The notes under the pieces are model-generated. The model was not told the DNA's origin and searched no databases. It was given only the letters and a program-made list of their open reading frames with translations. A stretch of 64,000 nt of DNA from Graphilbum fragrans (taxonomy: Eukaryota > Ascomycota > Sordariomycetes > Ophiostomatales > Ophiostomataceae): NCBI GenBank assembly GCA_001513895.1, contig LLKO01000008.1, positions 186,001-250,000 on the forward strand. Direction: 5' to 3'. Positions 22,102 through 33,634 of the stretch are shown here, piece by piece. The translations under genes and the position numbers were made by a program. Each line of letters starts with the position of its first letter. Position 1 is the stretch's first letter.

Positions 22102-22487
22102 ATGAGCGCGGTGGACCTTCTGCGCTTCCTCTCCAAGCCTGCCAAGTGAGTGCTTCTCTATTCCTTCGGCCATTTCGGCCCTGCGTCTACTGTGTCTTCT
22201 CGCTCTTATCCCCCAGGCTCGTATCTAACAAAATAGGCCCAGATAGCACCCGCTACGAACCTCGATATTTAGCTCTGATCCAAGACTTCGTCTCTCTCCG
22301 CCTTTTCTCTCCCCCCCTCTTCAACTTTTTCTACTGCCCCCGGGTGGCGTCCCTCTTGTCGACGTCTTCTCGGCCTCACAGCAGCCACCATTCCTTCCTC
22401 AAAGGTCTCTTTGCTTCCCGTTCCCACTCGCCCTCCATAACGTCCCTAAAAAGACGTTCGGCCACCCCCTCCTCCAACGCATTGTAG
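22102..22487 (+). CDS. upstream ORF in the AdoMet decarboxylase leader (splice-dependent)
   Basis: The ATG at 22102 opens a reading frame MSAVDLLRFLSKPAK that ends at a TGA at 22147. That stop lies inside a canonical donor, GTGAGT at 22146. Using the acceptor CCCCAG ending at 22216 gives a 104-residue, Ser/Arg-rich product (exons 22102-22145 and 22217-22487). Using the acceptor after CTAAC ending at 22236 gives only 17 residues. So the unspliced and the two spliced forms encode different peptides ahead of the decarboxylase at 22692. Translation control of AdoMet decarboxylase by upstream ORFs is known in mammals and plants; a role here is inferred. It could also be a small independent gene. 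Confidence 0.4.
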
Positions 22488-22691
22488 CTGGCGCCGCCAG
22501 CATCTATCTACGGCCTCGGTCCTGTGGGCCTACTCTCTCAAACGGACGCCGCAAGGTTCGTTTGAGCGGTAGCTAGCGCTCCACGGAAGTCGGCCTTTTT
22601 GTCCGAGTCTCATTCCGATTCACAACTCCCATTTCGACGCCCGCTCTTCTTCTTTCCGCTTCCGTCCCGACGAGGTCTCGATTGTTCGGAG

Positions 22692-24442
22692 ATGGTCAAT
22701 TTGGAGATTCCCTATGGCTGTACTCTTTCGCCAGCGGTGGCAACGCCGCAATTAACCATCAATCATGATGTGGCGGCCGAGCTCGACTCGAGCAATGCTT
22801 TTGAAGGTGCGTCTGCTTAGTCATACCATTGATGCCAATCGACGCCTCCATCTGACGATGTCTTGGTGTCGCTCATCTTCAGTGGCTGCATGCTGACATC
22901 CTCCCAGGCCCCGAGAAGCTCCTCGAGGTCTGGTTCGCCCCCGGCCCCTCGGCGCTGCCGGGCTCGGCGCTGCCGACCGGCCTCAAAGCCGTGCCTCACG
23001 ACGACTGGGTCGAGATGCTGGATCTTGTGAACTGCAAGATTCTGTCCGTCATCCACTCCGACAACGTCGACGCCTATCTGCTGTCTGAATCCAGCATGTT
23101 CGTGTTCCCGCACAAGATCATCCTCAAGACGTGCGGCACCACGACGCTGCTGCTGGGCCTCCACCGTCTGCTGCGCATTGCCGCCAGCAAGGCCGGCTTC
23201 GCCTTCCACAACGCCCTTTCGCTGGACGATGTGCGCGCTGCCGCGACGCCGTACCGCGTCTTCTACAGCCGCAAGAACTTCTTGTTCCCCGACAAGCAGC
23301 AGGGCCCGCACCGCAGCTGGAAGCAGGAGGTCAAGTACCTCGACGACATGTTTGAGGGCGGCAGCGCCTATCTGGTCGGCAAGATGAACGGCGACCACTG
23401 GTATCTGTACATTACGTCGCCCAACACGTCGTTGACGCCGCCGCAGACGCCGGATGGCGAGAAGAGCGGCAGTGGCAGTGGCAGTCCGGCGGCTGCACGC
23501 TCGCGCAAGATCCCCACGGCGGCCTTCTCGGGGCCTCTTCCCGTGGGCATCCAATCCGGCAGCACGGTGATCAACACGGCTGACGTCCACGACGAGACCC
23601 TCGAGATCCTGATGACCGACTTGGACCCCGAGAATGCCAAGCAGTTCTACGTGTCCCATGCGAATGCGGTCGCTGGTGACACCACGGATTCTGCAGCTCG
23701 GGGCCCCGACGATCTCCTCGACAGCAGCCGCCTGTCCGACAGTTCGCACAGCCTGCTGTCCGAGGCCGAGGACGTGTTCGACGTCGACGACGTGGCCCCG
23801 GCGGCCTCGGGCACGCTGACGCCGACGAGCGAGCAGCTGGTCGCGGACGACAAGCACCAGGACGGCCTCGGGCAGGCCTTCGAGCCCGAGCCCACCGAGG
23901 GCCACGCGCTCGGCACCGCCGTCTCCGACAGCTGCGGCCTCTCGGACGTCTACCCGGTGTCTGTCTACCCGGACGCGCGCATCGACGCCTACATGTTTGA
24001 GCCGTGCGGCTTTTCGGCCAACGGCGTCATTCCGGCGGTCGACAAGGCCAGGGCCAACGGCCACTACTTCACCGTGCACGTCACGCCGGAGCCGCAGTGC
24101 TCGTTTGCCTCGTTCGAGACCAACGTGCCGGGCGGCCAAAACGGGCGCCAAACCGCCGATATCGTCCAGCACGTGGTTGGCATTTTCAAGCCCGGCCGCT
24201 TCAGCGTGACTCTGTTCGAGGCCAAGGGCCAGGACAAGGCCGAGCACGTCCACGACGAGTACTTCCTCGCCGACGACAGTGCGCGCCAGCGGAGCAAGGG
24301 CAAGCCGCGGCTCGAGCCCATTCCCGGGTACCGCCGCATCGACCGCATCGTGCACGACTTTGAGGACTACGACCTGGTGTTCCGGTACTTTGAGCGCGAG
24401 GGCTGGGTTGGCGACGGCGGGGCGCGCCTGGGGGAGCTGTAG
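22692..24442 (+). CDS. spe2: S-adenosylmethionine decarboxylase proenzyme
   Basis: Exons are 22692-22806 and 22908-24442 (549 aa); the 101-nt intron joins SSNAFEG to PEKLLEVWF. It makes decarboxylated AdoMet, the aminopropyl donor for spermidine and spermine. The self-processing site YLLSESSMFVFPHK is intact: cleavage between Glu99 and Ser100 would form the pyruvoyl group, with the KTCGTTTLL catalytic Cys after it. Later FEPCGFSANGV and VHVTPEPQCSFASFETN carry the Ser/His pair needed for processing. It is longer than animal enzymes because of acidic, Ser/Pro-rich inserts (about residues 200-235 and 300-350), usual in fungal versions. The leader carries an upstream ORF at 22102. Confidence 0.95.
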
Positions 24443-25128
24443 GCGTGCTGGCCGAGTCCAGACTGATCTATCTGCTGCTAGCCTGGCCAAACCGAGGCCA
24501 GGACTCTGGCGCTGCCAGTATTTACCTTCTTACAGTCATTTGCTGCCTATTTTATCTGACGGACACGGGCTCCGCTCAACAGAGCCTCGGTGGTCTTATT
24601 TAGCCTCGTCGTAGACGAGCAGACGGCCTGCGGGCCTTGCCTAGTTTACATGCCCCTGTGCATACAGAATAGAATACATTGCGTATGTGAATCTTAGAAA
24701 TGGGTAGAACTGCGAAGACTGCAAAATGTGGACGTGGTAGCCGTTAGCTGTGTAGCCCCTGTGATGATAACTCAATATGTATAGAAATGCTAGAACTACC
24801 CATAGTGACTGGCAACAATCAAGAGTAGTTGATATTATTCTCTTAATATTGCAAAGTATAGCTTGCTAGAAACAGCAACTATTATTGATACTAATTTATT
24901 ACATATTGTATTCAATAAAATTTCATTATTGTTTTTTATTATTTTCGTTCGTTGATTCTATTTCGTTTATTCTTTTACGTTAATTCATAATCAATATTAT
25001 CTACGCCGTCATTTTCACGCTCTACATGTTTTGGTTTCCAAGAACCTCACGCCCAACAGACTATTCAACACATCCAATGGTAGTACCAGTGTATTATCCG
25101 TCATGTACGCTAAGTCTAATCCCAACCA
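24443..25128. other. AT-rich tail-to-tail spacer
   Basis: About 690 nt between two convergent genes. From roughly 24740 to 25010 it is very AT-rich, with runs such as TTTTTTATTATTTTCG and repeated TTAAT/ATTAT words, in contrast to the GC-rich genes on both sides. No gene is seen. Confidence 0.6.
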
Positions 25129-26684
25129 TCATGCCACGTCCGGCAGCCTGACGGCGATATCGCCCGACTGTGTAATGTACCTGACCCAGGGCAGGGAAGG
25201 ATATTGGAGCTGGATGCGTTAGCGAAGCTAGAAAAAGCAAACAAAAGCGAAACAGCAAAAACAGCAAAAAAGCAATGTAACGGCCATCTTACCTTCGGCT
25301 CGGTAATCTTGAGGTAGCGGACCTGGATGCCGCTAGTGGTAAAGTAGGGGATCTCGAACTTGACCTGGATGGGCCGCTTGGCGCCCTTGCCGGGAGCACC
25401 GACGCCGCCCATGCTGCCGCCAAAGCCGCCGGTCATGCCGCCGCCGTGCTCGTCGTCGCCGCGGACGCTGGGCAGGCCGAGCTCGGCGCGCATGAGGAAC
25501 TCCTTGTTGCCGCCGAACTGCTTGATTTTCCAGACAATGGCGCTCTGCTCGGGGGCGTAGTGGACGGTGCCGATATTGGTGCGGAAGCGCGGGGAGTCGG
25601 CGTCGTCGGGGACGGGCACGATGATCTCGACGTTGTTGGCGGTGCTGCGGCGCTTGAACTGGGCCTTGGCCTTGAGCATGTACTCGATGCGGCTGCCGCT
25701 GTGGGACTCGACGACGCACTCGACCCAGATCAGCGGCTTGACCTGGGTGTTGAGGCGGTAGGACATGAGCTCGAACTCGCCGTCGGGCGGGATAAACGAA
25801 ATGGTGCGGTCGTTCTCGAAGCGCGACAGCCGCACGCACTGGTGGAACTTGACGTCCTCCATCTCGATGGCCTTGCCGCGCGTCGTGCGGCCCGTGGTCT
25901 CAAACATGACCTTGTCGTTGAGGCCGAGCCGCAGCTCGGGCATCCCGGACAGGTAGCACTTCATCTTGATGGCGCCCAGGATCTCGGAGCGCAGCACGTT
26001 GCCGTTGGCCGAGACCAGCAGGTTGAGCGACTCCACGACGTCCAGGAACACCTCGTTCTTGCGGTAGCGGATGCCCTCGGAGCGCCAGGAGACGGCGTTG
26101 GTGACGGCGATGGGCGGCCGGGCCTGGATTTCCAGCTTGTGCGACTCCTGGGTGATGTACTCCTGCAGGATCTTGGACTCCGTGGTCTGGGGGTAGCCAA
26201 AGTCCATCATCTCGTCGAGCAGCTCGTAGATGATGACAAAGTTGTCGCGGATGGACTCCTCCTCGAGGGCCTTGAAGTACTCGGTGAAGACATCAACGAC
26301 CTTGTGGAGGAAGAGGAGGATTTCGGCGGCGTTGGTGTTGCGCTTGGTGAGCGCGAGGAGGTATAGGTTGTTGTGGCGGATGTAGAGGTACTGGGCCGCG
26401 TCAGGACATGCACAAGGAGGCATGGAAAGCATCGCAACTCACGTTGATGCCCTCGTGCGAAAAACACGGCGGGACCGCGGAGGATTCTTCTTCGGCTTCG
26501 CTCAGGAGAATAGGGAACATTTCGACGGCCGACATGGGAATGTCACCGCGGTAGTTGCGGGCAAGAAGGGTCTGGGAGTCAGCAAAACAAGCCCCTGGCA
26601 CACAGGCAAGCACAAAAAGCAGAGATCGGCCGCAGAGCCGCTCACCTTGCCCTTGAGGTCCAGAAAGAACACGGCCGACGCCAT
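25129..26684 (-). CDS. apm1: AP-1 clathrin adaptor complex mu subunit
   Basis: Exons on the minus strand are 26684-26646, 26571-26443, 26390-25293 and 25209-25129 (448 aa). Introns are 74, 52 and 83 nt, all in phase 0. The longin-like N-terminus MASAVFFLDLKGK/TLLARNYRGDIPMS is followed by NYLYIRHNNLYLLALTKRN. The mu-homology domain starts near WRSEGIRYRKNEVFLDVVES and ends in the tyrosine-signal-binding fold, EIPYFTTSGIQVRYLKITEPK/LQYPSLPWVRYITQSGDI. Length and sequence fit mu-1 rather than mu-2. AP-1 sorts cargo with YxxPhi signals between trans-Golgi and endosomes. A Gly-rich loop (about residues 370-395) is inserted in the C-terminal domain. The gene is divergent from the Opi1-type gene. 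Confidence 0.96.
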
Positions 26685-27614
26685 GATGGCTGGCCCCGGT
26701 TAGTAGGGCGAGAAAACGGGCGCAAAGGCCAAAGAACCGGTGCAGCTATGCAGACGAGCCCAAGCTCCTCGGACGGGCGGCCTGGTCGTGGGAGAGAGGC
26801 CGGCCAGGGTGTGGTGCAGGTGTGCAGTCAGCGAGAACTACCTACACGTCACCGAGTGGCGGTCGTCGTTTGGATCGTTCGTCGTTCGTGGGGCTCGATG
26901 CTCCGTACACATCGCCAAACGCCGTTAGGGGTAACTACTGCCTGCTGCTATGTATGTCCCAGCTGTATGCGGCGCGGAACAACGTTTCGGATACACGTGA
27001 CCACCACACTAGCATAGGATGCATTACATAATACGGGGCGCAGAGCCATATATATTCGGGCGCATCGTGAAAATTTTCATTTTCTTTCCTCTTTCTCACT
27101 ACGCGCTCGTTAGACAGTGCAGCCCAAACTTTAACCCGGCACGCGAATTGGCTTTCTGCCATGTGCATCTGCTGGGTCGTGGATGGGAACTGCGATTTAG
27201 TAGTGCGAAGATGGAGGAGGAACTTGTTCCCTACGGTCCCATAAGAGCTGCCCGAGTATAGCAATCGTGTTTATTCACGTCCAGTTGCTTTGGCGGCGTC
27301 AGAGGGACCGGACAATTATATAGTCTGTGCTGCATATGGCTACTGCTTGTGCATGTACGTCGTAGATGCGATGGTGTTGCAAAGGTGCGACGGTGACGAG
27401 TTCCGACGGCTAGCCGAGTCTGCTGCTGAGACGGCTGAACGGACAGCTCGACCTCACTCAGCTGAACGAAAGAGGACTCTTGGACAGAGCATGCTACCAG
27501 CCACAGTACCCTCACAGTGCTGCGTACTATGTATGAATCCGCGGGAAAACGATTCGGGCGGTCTCCGTCGGGCGGAGTGGGCCCATCAGCCAAGAGGCGT
27601 CAGCTAGCGTTTTG

Positions 27615-27624
27615 CATGTGAAAG
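27615..27624 (+). promoter_or_regulatory. CATGTGAAAG, similar to the yeast inositol-responsive element
   Basis: It matches nine of ten bases of the yeast UAS-INO core CATGTGAAAT. It is 910 nt upstream of an Opi1-type gene. Whether this element works in filamentous fungi is not shown by the sequence. Confidence 0.2.
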
Positions 27625-28247
27625 CACATCGTCCTCAACAAAGCATTGCTGGTGGCGGACGGGACAAGAGCCGTCTGGGCAAGTGCAGTTGGCACCCGAT
27701 TTTGTTGGGACAGTCATGTGGTATTGTACCGGGCAATAGCTGCTCATATGCAAGATACAAGCACACTCATTGGACGTGAGTACGAGCACATTCACGGCCT
27801 CTACGGAGCTCGCCTGCTCCAATTCGTGCAGGCTGCCGAGGATCATTGGGCTCCATCTGTCACGACATTCTACACTTTTACTCAGTGGATCAGACAGCAC
27901 TGCGTGTGGTTGGAGATGAGTTTTCGTTGTTTCAATACGTCGTAATTTGGTACGGAGTACGGACCACAGATACCGCTGTGGTTGCCTTGTTGGTACGAGA
28001 CGCCCAGCACTGGATTAGCGACGCAGCCTACTGCACACGTGAAGGAGTAGAGGGCGCACGCTAAAGCGCGGAATAGTGGGCCCCTGTGAGCGCTATCGTC
28101 TTGTACCCGCCAGCCGCAGGTTTGTCGCTGTTTGCACGTGCAAGACACTGTCTCAAAAACGGGCCTTTCCCCCTCCTTCTGAGATGGTAGCTACAGCGAG
28201 AATTCATACTGATCTTGCACAGCGGAGAGCAAAGACCGACACAGCGA

Positions 28248-28309
28248 CCGTGAACAGCGGCCAGCGAAAGCGATCAGCGAACAGCGAGCAGCGGCCAGCG
28301 GCCAGCAAG
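28248..28309 (+). repeat. degenerate CAGCGR hexamer repeat
   Basis: Words CAGCGG, CAGCGA and CAGCAA recur about eight times in the stretch just upstream of the Opi1-type gene, probably in its leader. Confidence 0.5.
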
Positions 28310-28533
28310 ACACAACTACAGTCCTTCTCCATACAGCCTGCGTCTCACCCCAGCAGCCGCCGGATTTATTGGCTGCTGACAGCACTTCTCCTCCTCATTT
28401 CGCTCCTTCCTATTATCGTTCACCGCGAACATCGCCACCTCAGCTCGCTTCACCTCGACACCCCTATTTTCAACACCCCTACATTGGCCCCCCCGTGGAT
28501 GTGGTCACTGCACAACCGCTTCTGACGACCCGA

Positions 28534-30585
28534 ATGGAGGACTCGGCCATGCCGCCGCCGGTCTTTCGGGACTGCGCGTTGCGGCCGTCGGAGAGGGCAG
28601 CCGGAGAGTCTGCGTCCTCAAAAACAGAGACGGGGGAATCTGCCTCTTCTGCCTCTTCTGCCTCTTCCTCCTTTCCCTCCTCCAATATGCCACCACCGCC
28701 TCTTGCCCTCGCTTCCGATGCCGCCTCTACCACCTCCGTCAGGAGCAGCCTGCCCTCGCTCTCGACTGCCTCCAGCATGTCCGCGTCCGCTTCCATTGCC
28801 ACGACACAGTCGCCCTTTTCGTCGCCGCCGTCGTCGGCCATCGAGGGCTCTTTTATCTTTCCGCTACCACAGCCCGCCGTGCAGCACTGGCCAAGCATGA
28901 ATCCATTCACGACCTACTATACGCCGAGCCATCTGCAATCGCCGACCCAGAACGCAAACGATCTGCAGCAGCACATGGACGTCGACTCCGTCGCAAGCAC
29001 CAGTGCCAGCCCAGCGCCAGCGAGCGTAGTCTCGGACCGCACTCTCGACGGCCGAGCGACGAGCGTCAGCCTCGACGATCCAGATGTGCGCATGGCCGCC
29101 GAGGCCCTGGGGGATTTGCGAGCTGGTGAGTAGTGTCCTTGTGTTTTGTGTCTCGCTTGAATTTGCCTTCTCTTCTTCCCTGCTCTTTCTTTTCTCTCCA
29201 TTTCCTTCTCGCTAATTTCAGACTTCGTCTCCTCTCCCCAGAATAGAGCGGCGCGTCTGTCGGGCTCGCCTCACCCCAACGGCGGCCGCCCCGAGCCACT
29301 GCTGTCGCTGCTGACGTCCTATCCGCTGGTCGCGCGCACCATCGAGGGCACCACATCGGCCTACAACACGTCCAAGAACTTCTCGCCCCGCATCAAGTCG
29401 GGCGTCGAATACGTCGAGGGCTATCTGACGCCGCTGGGCAACACCCTGGGCTCTGTCGGCCGCGCCACCGGTGTCGAGGGCGGCATGCGCTGGATTCTCA
29501 AGGCCGGTCGGCGCCAACAGCACTCGTCACACTCACATTCACATATGGCGTCGGTAGACCGGGCATCCGATCCTTCCGGCACCATGACCCCCGGCTCGCA
29601 TAAACGGCGGCGGGTCGACGGTCGCGGAGGCACGCCTCCAGCGGCCAAAATGTCCAAGAGCGGCACGCCGGAGCCAGAATCGGCCGAAGATGGTGTGGCA
29701 ACCGATGCCTACGGCTTCGGCACGGAGCGCCGGCTGTCGATTGGCACGGTTGAAACGCTGCCGGAATACGACGACTACAAGTCGCCGGCCTACACAGAAT
29801 CGGATGTGCCGCCAGACCTGCAGCCACCGCCGCTTCCGTCTCGGACAGCCACGCCGACACAGTATGGTGTGGCCTCGCGGCTCATCATGACGACGTCGGG
29901 GCTGAGCGTAGCCATGAGCGAGGAGAGCCTGCGCAGCCTCAAGTACTGTCTGGACTGGCTGCGCTGGGCGAATGTGCACATTGGCAAGTCGATCACGGCG
30001 CTGAAGGAGGCGGTGGACCAATATGACGAGGGCCGAGAGGCAGCCGAGACCTCGGAAGCTGGTGTGGCCTCAGGGCCCCCGTCTGCCGACACCGAGGCCG
30101 ACCGGAACAAGCTCGCAGCGCAAATCACCGTCCTCCGCAGCGACGTCCTGCGCACTCTGCGTGGCGTCATCGACACGGTGTCCAAATACGCAGGCGGTGC
30201 GCTGCCCGAAAACGCACGGATCCTCGTGCACCGGCACCTGATGAGCCTGCCCCAGCGGTTCCGGCTGGCAAGCCAGGGTCAGTCCGATTCGACCAACGGC
30301 AGCGGCAGCGACACGGATGTCAAAGAAGGCGCACAGCGCGTGCTGGTGCTGGCCAAGGAGGGCCTCGAGATGATGGCACAGGTCAGCTGTGTGCTAGACG
30401 GCACAATTGTGAGTGCCGAGGAATGGTGCGAGCGGCTGGGTCGGAAGCGGCGCGACGGGTCCTCGTTTACGGCGCCACCAGCACAAGCGAACGGACTACA
30501 CGGACCGCAAGCACCAGTGGCAGAGGCTGAAGCAACACAGCCAGAGCCACCATCACGAGACTCTGCCATGGAGATGCAGTCTTGA
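28534..30585 (+). CDS. opi1: Opi1-type transcriptional regulator (CCG-8-like)
   Basis: Exons are 28534-29125 and 29222-30585 (651 aa from this ATG). The 96-nt intron joins ALGDLRA to DFVSSPQNRAARLSG. The conserved Opi1 domain begins VRMAAEALGDLR and continues PLLSLLTSYPLVARTIEGTT, AYNTSKNFSPRIKSGVEYVE and GYLTPLGNTLGSVGRATGVEG. The C-terminal helical part includes MTTSGLSVAMSEESLRSLKY and CLDWLRWANVHIGKSITALK. The N-terminal 170 residues are Ser/Pro-rich and disordered. In yeast Opi1 represses inositol/phospholipid genes and senses phosphatidic acid; in Neurospora the relative CCG-8 links clock and metabolism. The frame stays open upstream for about 55 codons with protein-like Pro/Tyr/His-rich composition, so coding may begin in an earlier exon I could not place. 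Confidence 0.87.
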
Positions 30586-31209
30586 CGCTCGAGGATGTTT
30601 GGCTTTACCAAAGTTCATCACTAATGACGCGAACCATCCCGTGTCGTGCACCATGGGATTCTTTCATTTATTCCATTTGTTCTAATCTTGCTACATCTTG
30701 TTACATCTTTTGTTGGGAGCGGCTGGGACAAGACGGAATGTATTGGACGGAAAGGCGTCGAACGGATTACCCTAGCTATTTTTGAATTTAGTCTGAAAGC
30801 ACAGGACTGCAGTGAAAACTTTTGACAGCCACTGAACTGCGCTGGAAGCCAAAGAACGAAACCAAACTCCACTGAGCCGTGAGCTCCAAGCCACATGGTG
30901 GAAATAATCGTGCGGCTATGTGCTTGGCCTGGGTCTGCGTGGGGAGAAGAACCCCGTGTTGGCCTTTAGCTGGGAGTGAGTATGCCGCGAAAAACGCCTA
31001 TTCTATCGAATTAGACCAGGGGTAACTGGTACTCCGTCCGATATAGTCACTGCTAGCCTACGAACCATCGTCACAAGTAGCGAGTGGAGCATGACTGCCT
31101 AAGTTGGGACAAAGACGTCCATACGAATGCACACCGTATAAATGTAGAAAGGTTCCTTCCGTTTGGGGAGCTGTTTGTCGTGGTGTGTTTAGAAGTGTTG
31201 TAGGCAGTG
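30586..31209. other. intergenic spacer
   Basis: About 620 nt; nothing coding is seen. It should contain the Opi1-type terminator and the promoter of the DUF4246 gene. Confidence 0.5.
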
Positions 31210-33319
31210 ATGCTCCTTCGTGCCTTCCGTTTTGCGTCCAGCCGCTGGTCTTTTGCTACATCCATTTCTTCCTCTTATTTCTCGACATCCGCCGCCTCAT
31301 CCGCCATGTCCAAAGTCACCTGCCTGCCCGGGCTCGGCCTGCCGCGCAACCATGGCTGGAATGCCAAGAAGACGTTCCCCAACGTGCTTGTGGAAGACTG
31401 CCCGGAGGTCAAGAGCAACGGCGTGACGCTGCGCGAAAAGCGCATGCTAGCCTTTGTCAACGAGATCACCGACAAACCCGAATGGCAGCGCAAGGTCTTT
31501 GACGATACTATTGTGGCCAAGTGGCGCGAGGAGGCCAAGGCCGCGCCGCCCACAGACGCCGGCGACGTCTACATGACGGACGCCATGTTTGAGTTTGTGC
31601 GTTTGTCCTGTTTTCTGCCTGTTCTTGGCTTTCTTCCCGGTTTCGGCGAGTAAGGCCTATACTTATGCACTCGTCTCTTGTCGCAGTCCCTCGCAGAACT
31701 CCGCGAAAAAGCCACGCGCTTTGCCGACACCGGCTTCGTCAACGTCTTGGACGCCGACCGCACGCTCGTCAAGTCGGACACCGCTGTGTCGGCCGAGCTC
31801 GTGGCGGCTCTGCGCCAGCAGGTCGCCAAGCTCGAGGACGTCCCCGACGCGCTCAAGGACTGGCACCCGGGCTCCGACAAGCAGGTCCTCGACCTCGTCC
31901 ACCCCTCCCTCTTCCCCGTCATCTTTGGCCGTACGCGCGCCCTGCGCCAGGGCAAAGTGCCGCGCGACGACTGCGTCAACTACACGGGCAGCGGCGAGGA
32001 GACCAACACGACGCTTGACGCTACGCCCACAATTGCCAACCAGTCCTCGTTCTACGACCGCGACGAAAACGACGGCACCGAGGGCTTTGACCCGTACCAA
32101 TGGCTGCCGGCGGACGTGGCGCTGGGCGACAAGGGCGCCACGATCACCAGCTACATCAACAACCTGCACCCGGCGGAGCACAAGGAGCTGTACGGCGTGC
32201 TAGAGAAGATCGTCGACGCGACGGTGCCGCTGTGGGAGGAGTGTCTGTCGTGGTGGGAGGACCGGCGGCGGTTTGTGATCACGTCGACGGACGACGAGGA
32301 GGACTACTACTTTCCCGAAGGCGTTGTGTATCCGCGGCCAGGGCGGGGTGAGAACACGGAGGAGGAGGGCGCGAACGAGGAGGAGGAGGCGGAGGAAGAC
32401 GACGATGACGAAGAGTGGAAGTGGACGGACGAATACATTGAGTGGCGCGATGCCCACCGAATTCTGCGGTATCCCGAGCCGCGGGACTTCAAGCCGTTTG
32501 CCGAGCAGGTCGACCTCAGCAAGCGCATCGACTTCCGCCAGCGCTTCCCCGATGGCCTGCAGGTGGTCTTCAAGCTGGCCAACATCCACCTGACGCCCGA
32601 GAAGCCCGAGTATGCCGGCGGGTCGTGGCACGTCGAGGGCACGCTGGCTGAGCGCATCTGCGCGTCTGCCATTTTCTACTACGACGAGGACAACATCACG
32701 GCCAGCCGCCTCGCTTTCCGCCAGCAGGTCGACCGAGAAGACCTGATGATGATCCCGGCCCAGAGCGCCTTTGACAGTCTGACGGCCTACTACGGGATTG
32801 AGAACGAGACCTCGGCGGTGCAGGAGCTGGGCAGCGTTTTGACACGTGAAGGCCGCCTGCTGGTCTTCCCCAACATCATGCAGCATCGCGTGGGCTCGTT
32901 CCGGCTGCAGGATGCCACGAAGCCTGGCCACCGCAAGATCCTGGCCATGTTCCTGATCGACCCGCACCACCGCATTCTGTCGTCGGGCACCGTGCCGCCG
33001 CAGCAGAAGCACTGGTGGGCGCCGGGCGTGCGCAGTGTGCCGGCCTTCCAGAATCTGCCGGGCGAGCTGTTTGAGAGCGTCATCGACAAGGTGGATTCGC
33101 TGCCGATTGGCTGGGACGAGGCGCTGGCCATCCGGCTGGATCTGATGCAGCACCGGAGCGCTCTGGGCCAGAAGCAAGACGAGGGATTCAACGAGGTGAG
33201 TGGGACACGAAAAGGGCGAGAACAGGAGAAGAAAGGAATAAAAGAGCTGGAAAAGAAACTAGGAAAGTGACTGAGACGCTAACGAATAACAGGAAGAATT
33301 CAGCTTCTGCGAGCACTAA
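31210..33319 (+). CDS. DUF4246 family protein
   Basis: Exons are 31210-31596, 31687-33195 and 33293-33319 (640 aa). Introns are 90 and 97 nt; the last exon encodes only EEFSFCEH. The family is recognised from blocks such as WKWTDEYIEWRDAHRILRYP, VFKLANIHLTPEKPEYAGGS, WHVEGTLAERICASAIFYYD and MMIPAQSAFDSLTAYYGI. It is common in fungi and has no assigned activity. The WHVEG block followed by NIMQHRVGSF resembles a metal-binding double-stranded beta-helix, so a 2-oxoglutarate/Fe(II) oxygenase-like fold is possible, but that is inference. The first 32 residues (MLLRAFRFASSRWSFATS...) look like a mitochondrial presequence; a second in-frame ATG at 31306 would give a cytosolic form. An acidic Glu/Asp tract lies near residue 370. 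Confidence 0.88.
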
Positions 33320-33634
33320 GAATGGCTCGGGGTTTTTGGAAAGGGGCTGGACAGGGCATTGAATCTCTGAGTAAAATCTAAACAAAAGTCGAGCACAAAT
33401 GATTGGTCATAATTGACCATAAAATGACAAGATAACTGAAGACATACAAAATAAATAGATCAAGCAATGAGGTACTCGTAGTTGTCGTAGGTGAACGAAA
33501 GTATGTACGTACTATGTTGACCGCCTTTTTCTGCCGCCCCTCTTTAATTTTTTTCTGCCATATCTGCATCTCTGCAGGCACTAGCTACAGTGCAACCAAT
33601 GCACCACACATCACCTCTAGCAACACACACAACC
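33320..33634. other. short spacer, promoter of rrp15
   Basis: 315 nt; no gene seen. Contains an in-frame ATG at 33599 that could lengthen the next protein by 12 residues. Confidence 0.5.

Larger units (their letters stand above)
26685..28533. other. divergent intergenic region, about 1.85 kb
   Basis: No gene is supported between the AP-1 mu start and the Opi1-type start. Short open frames exist on both strands but match nothing. The right end carries a C/A/G-rich leader-like segment with CAGCGG/CAGCGA repeats. A CATGTGAAAG element at 27615 is annotated separately. Confidence 0.5.

Noticed and set aside
22817..24490. A 557-codon minus-strand open frame
   Set aside because: It is the shadow of the AdoMet decarboxylase exon and lacks any recognisable domain.
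33196..33270. Read-through extension of DUF4246 exon 2 into a Lys/Glu-rich tail
   Set aside because: A canonical GTGAGT donor and a CTAAC/CAG acceptor give the short final exon EEFSFCEH, which fits better than the lysine-rich intron translation.
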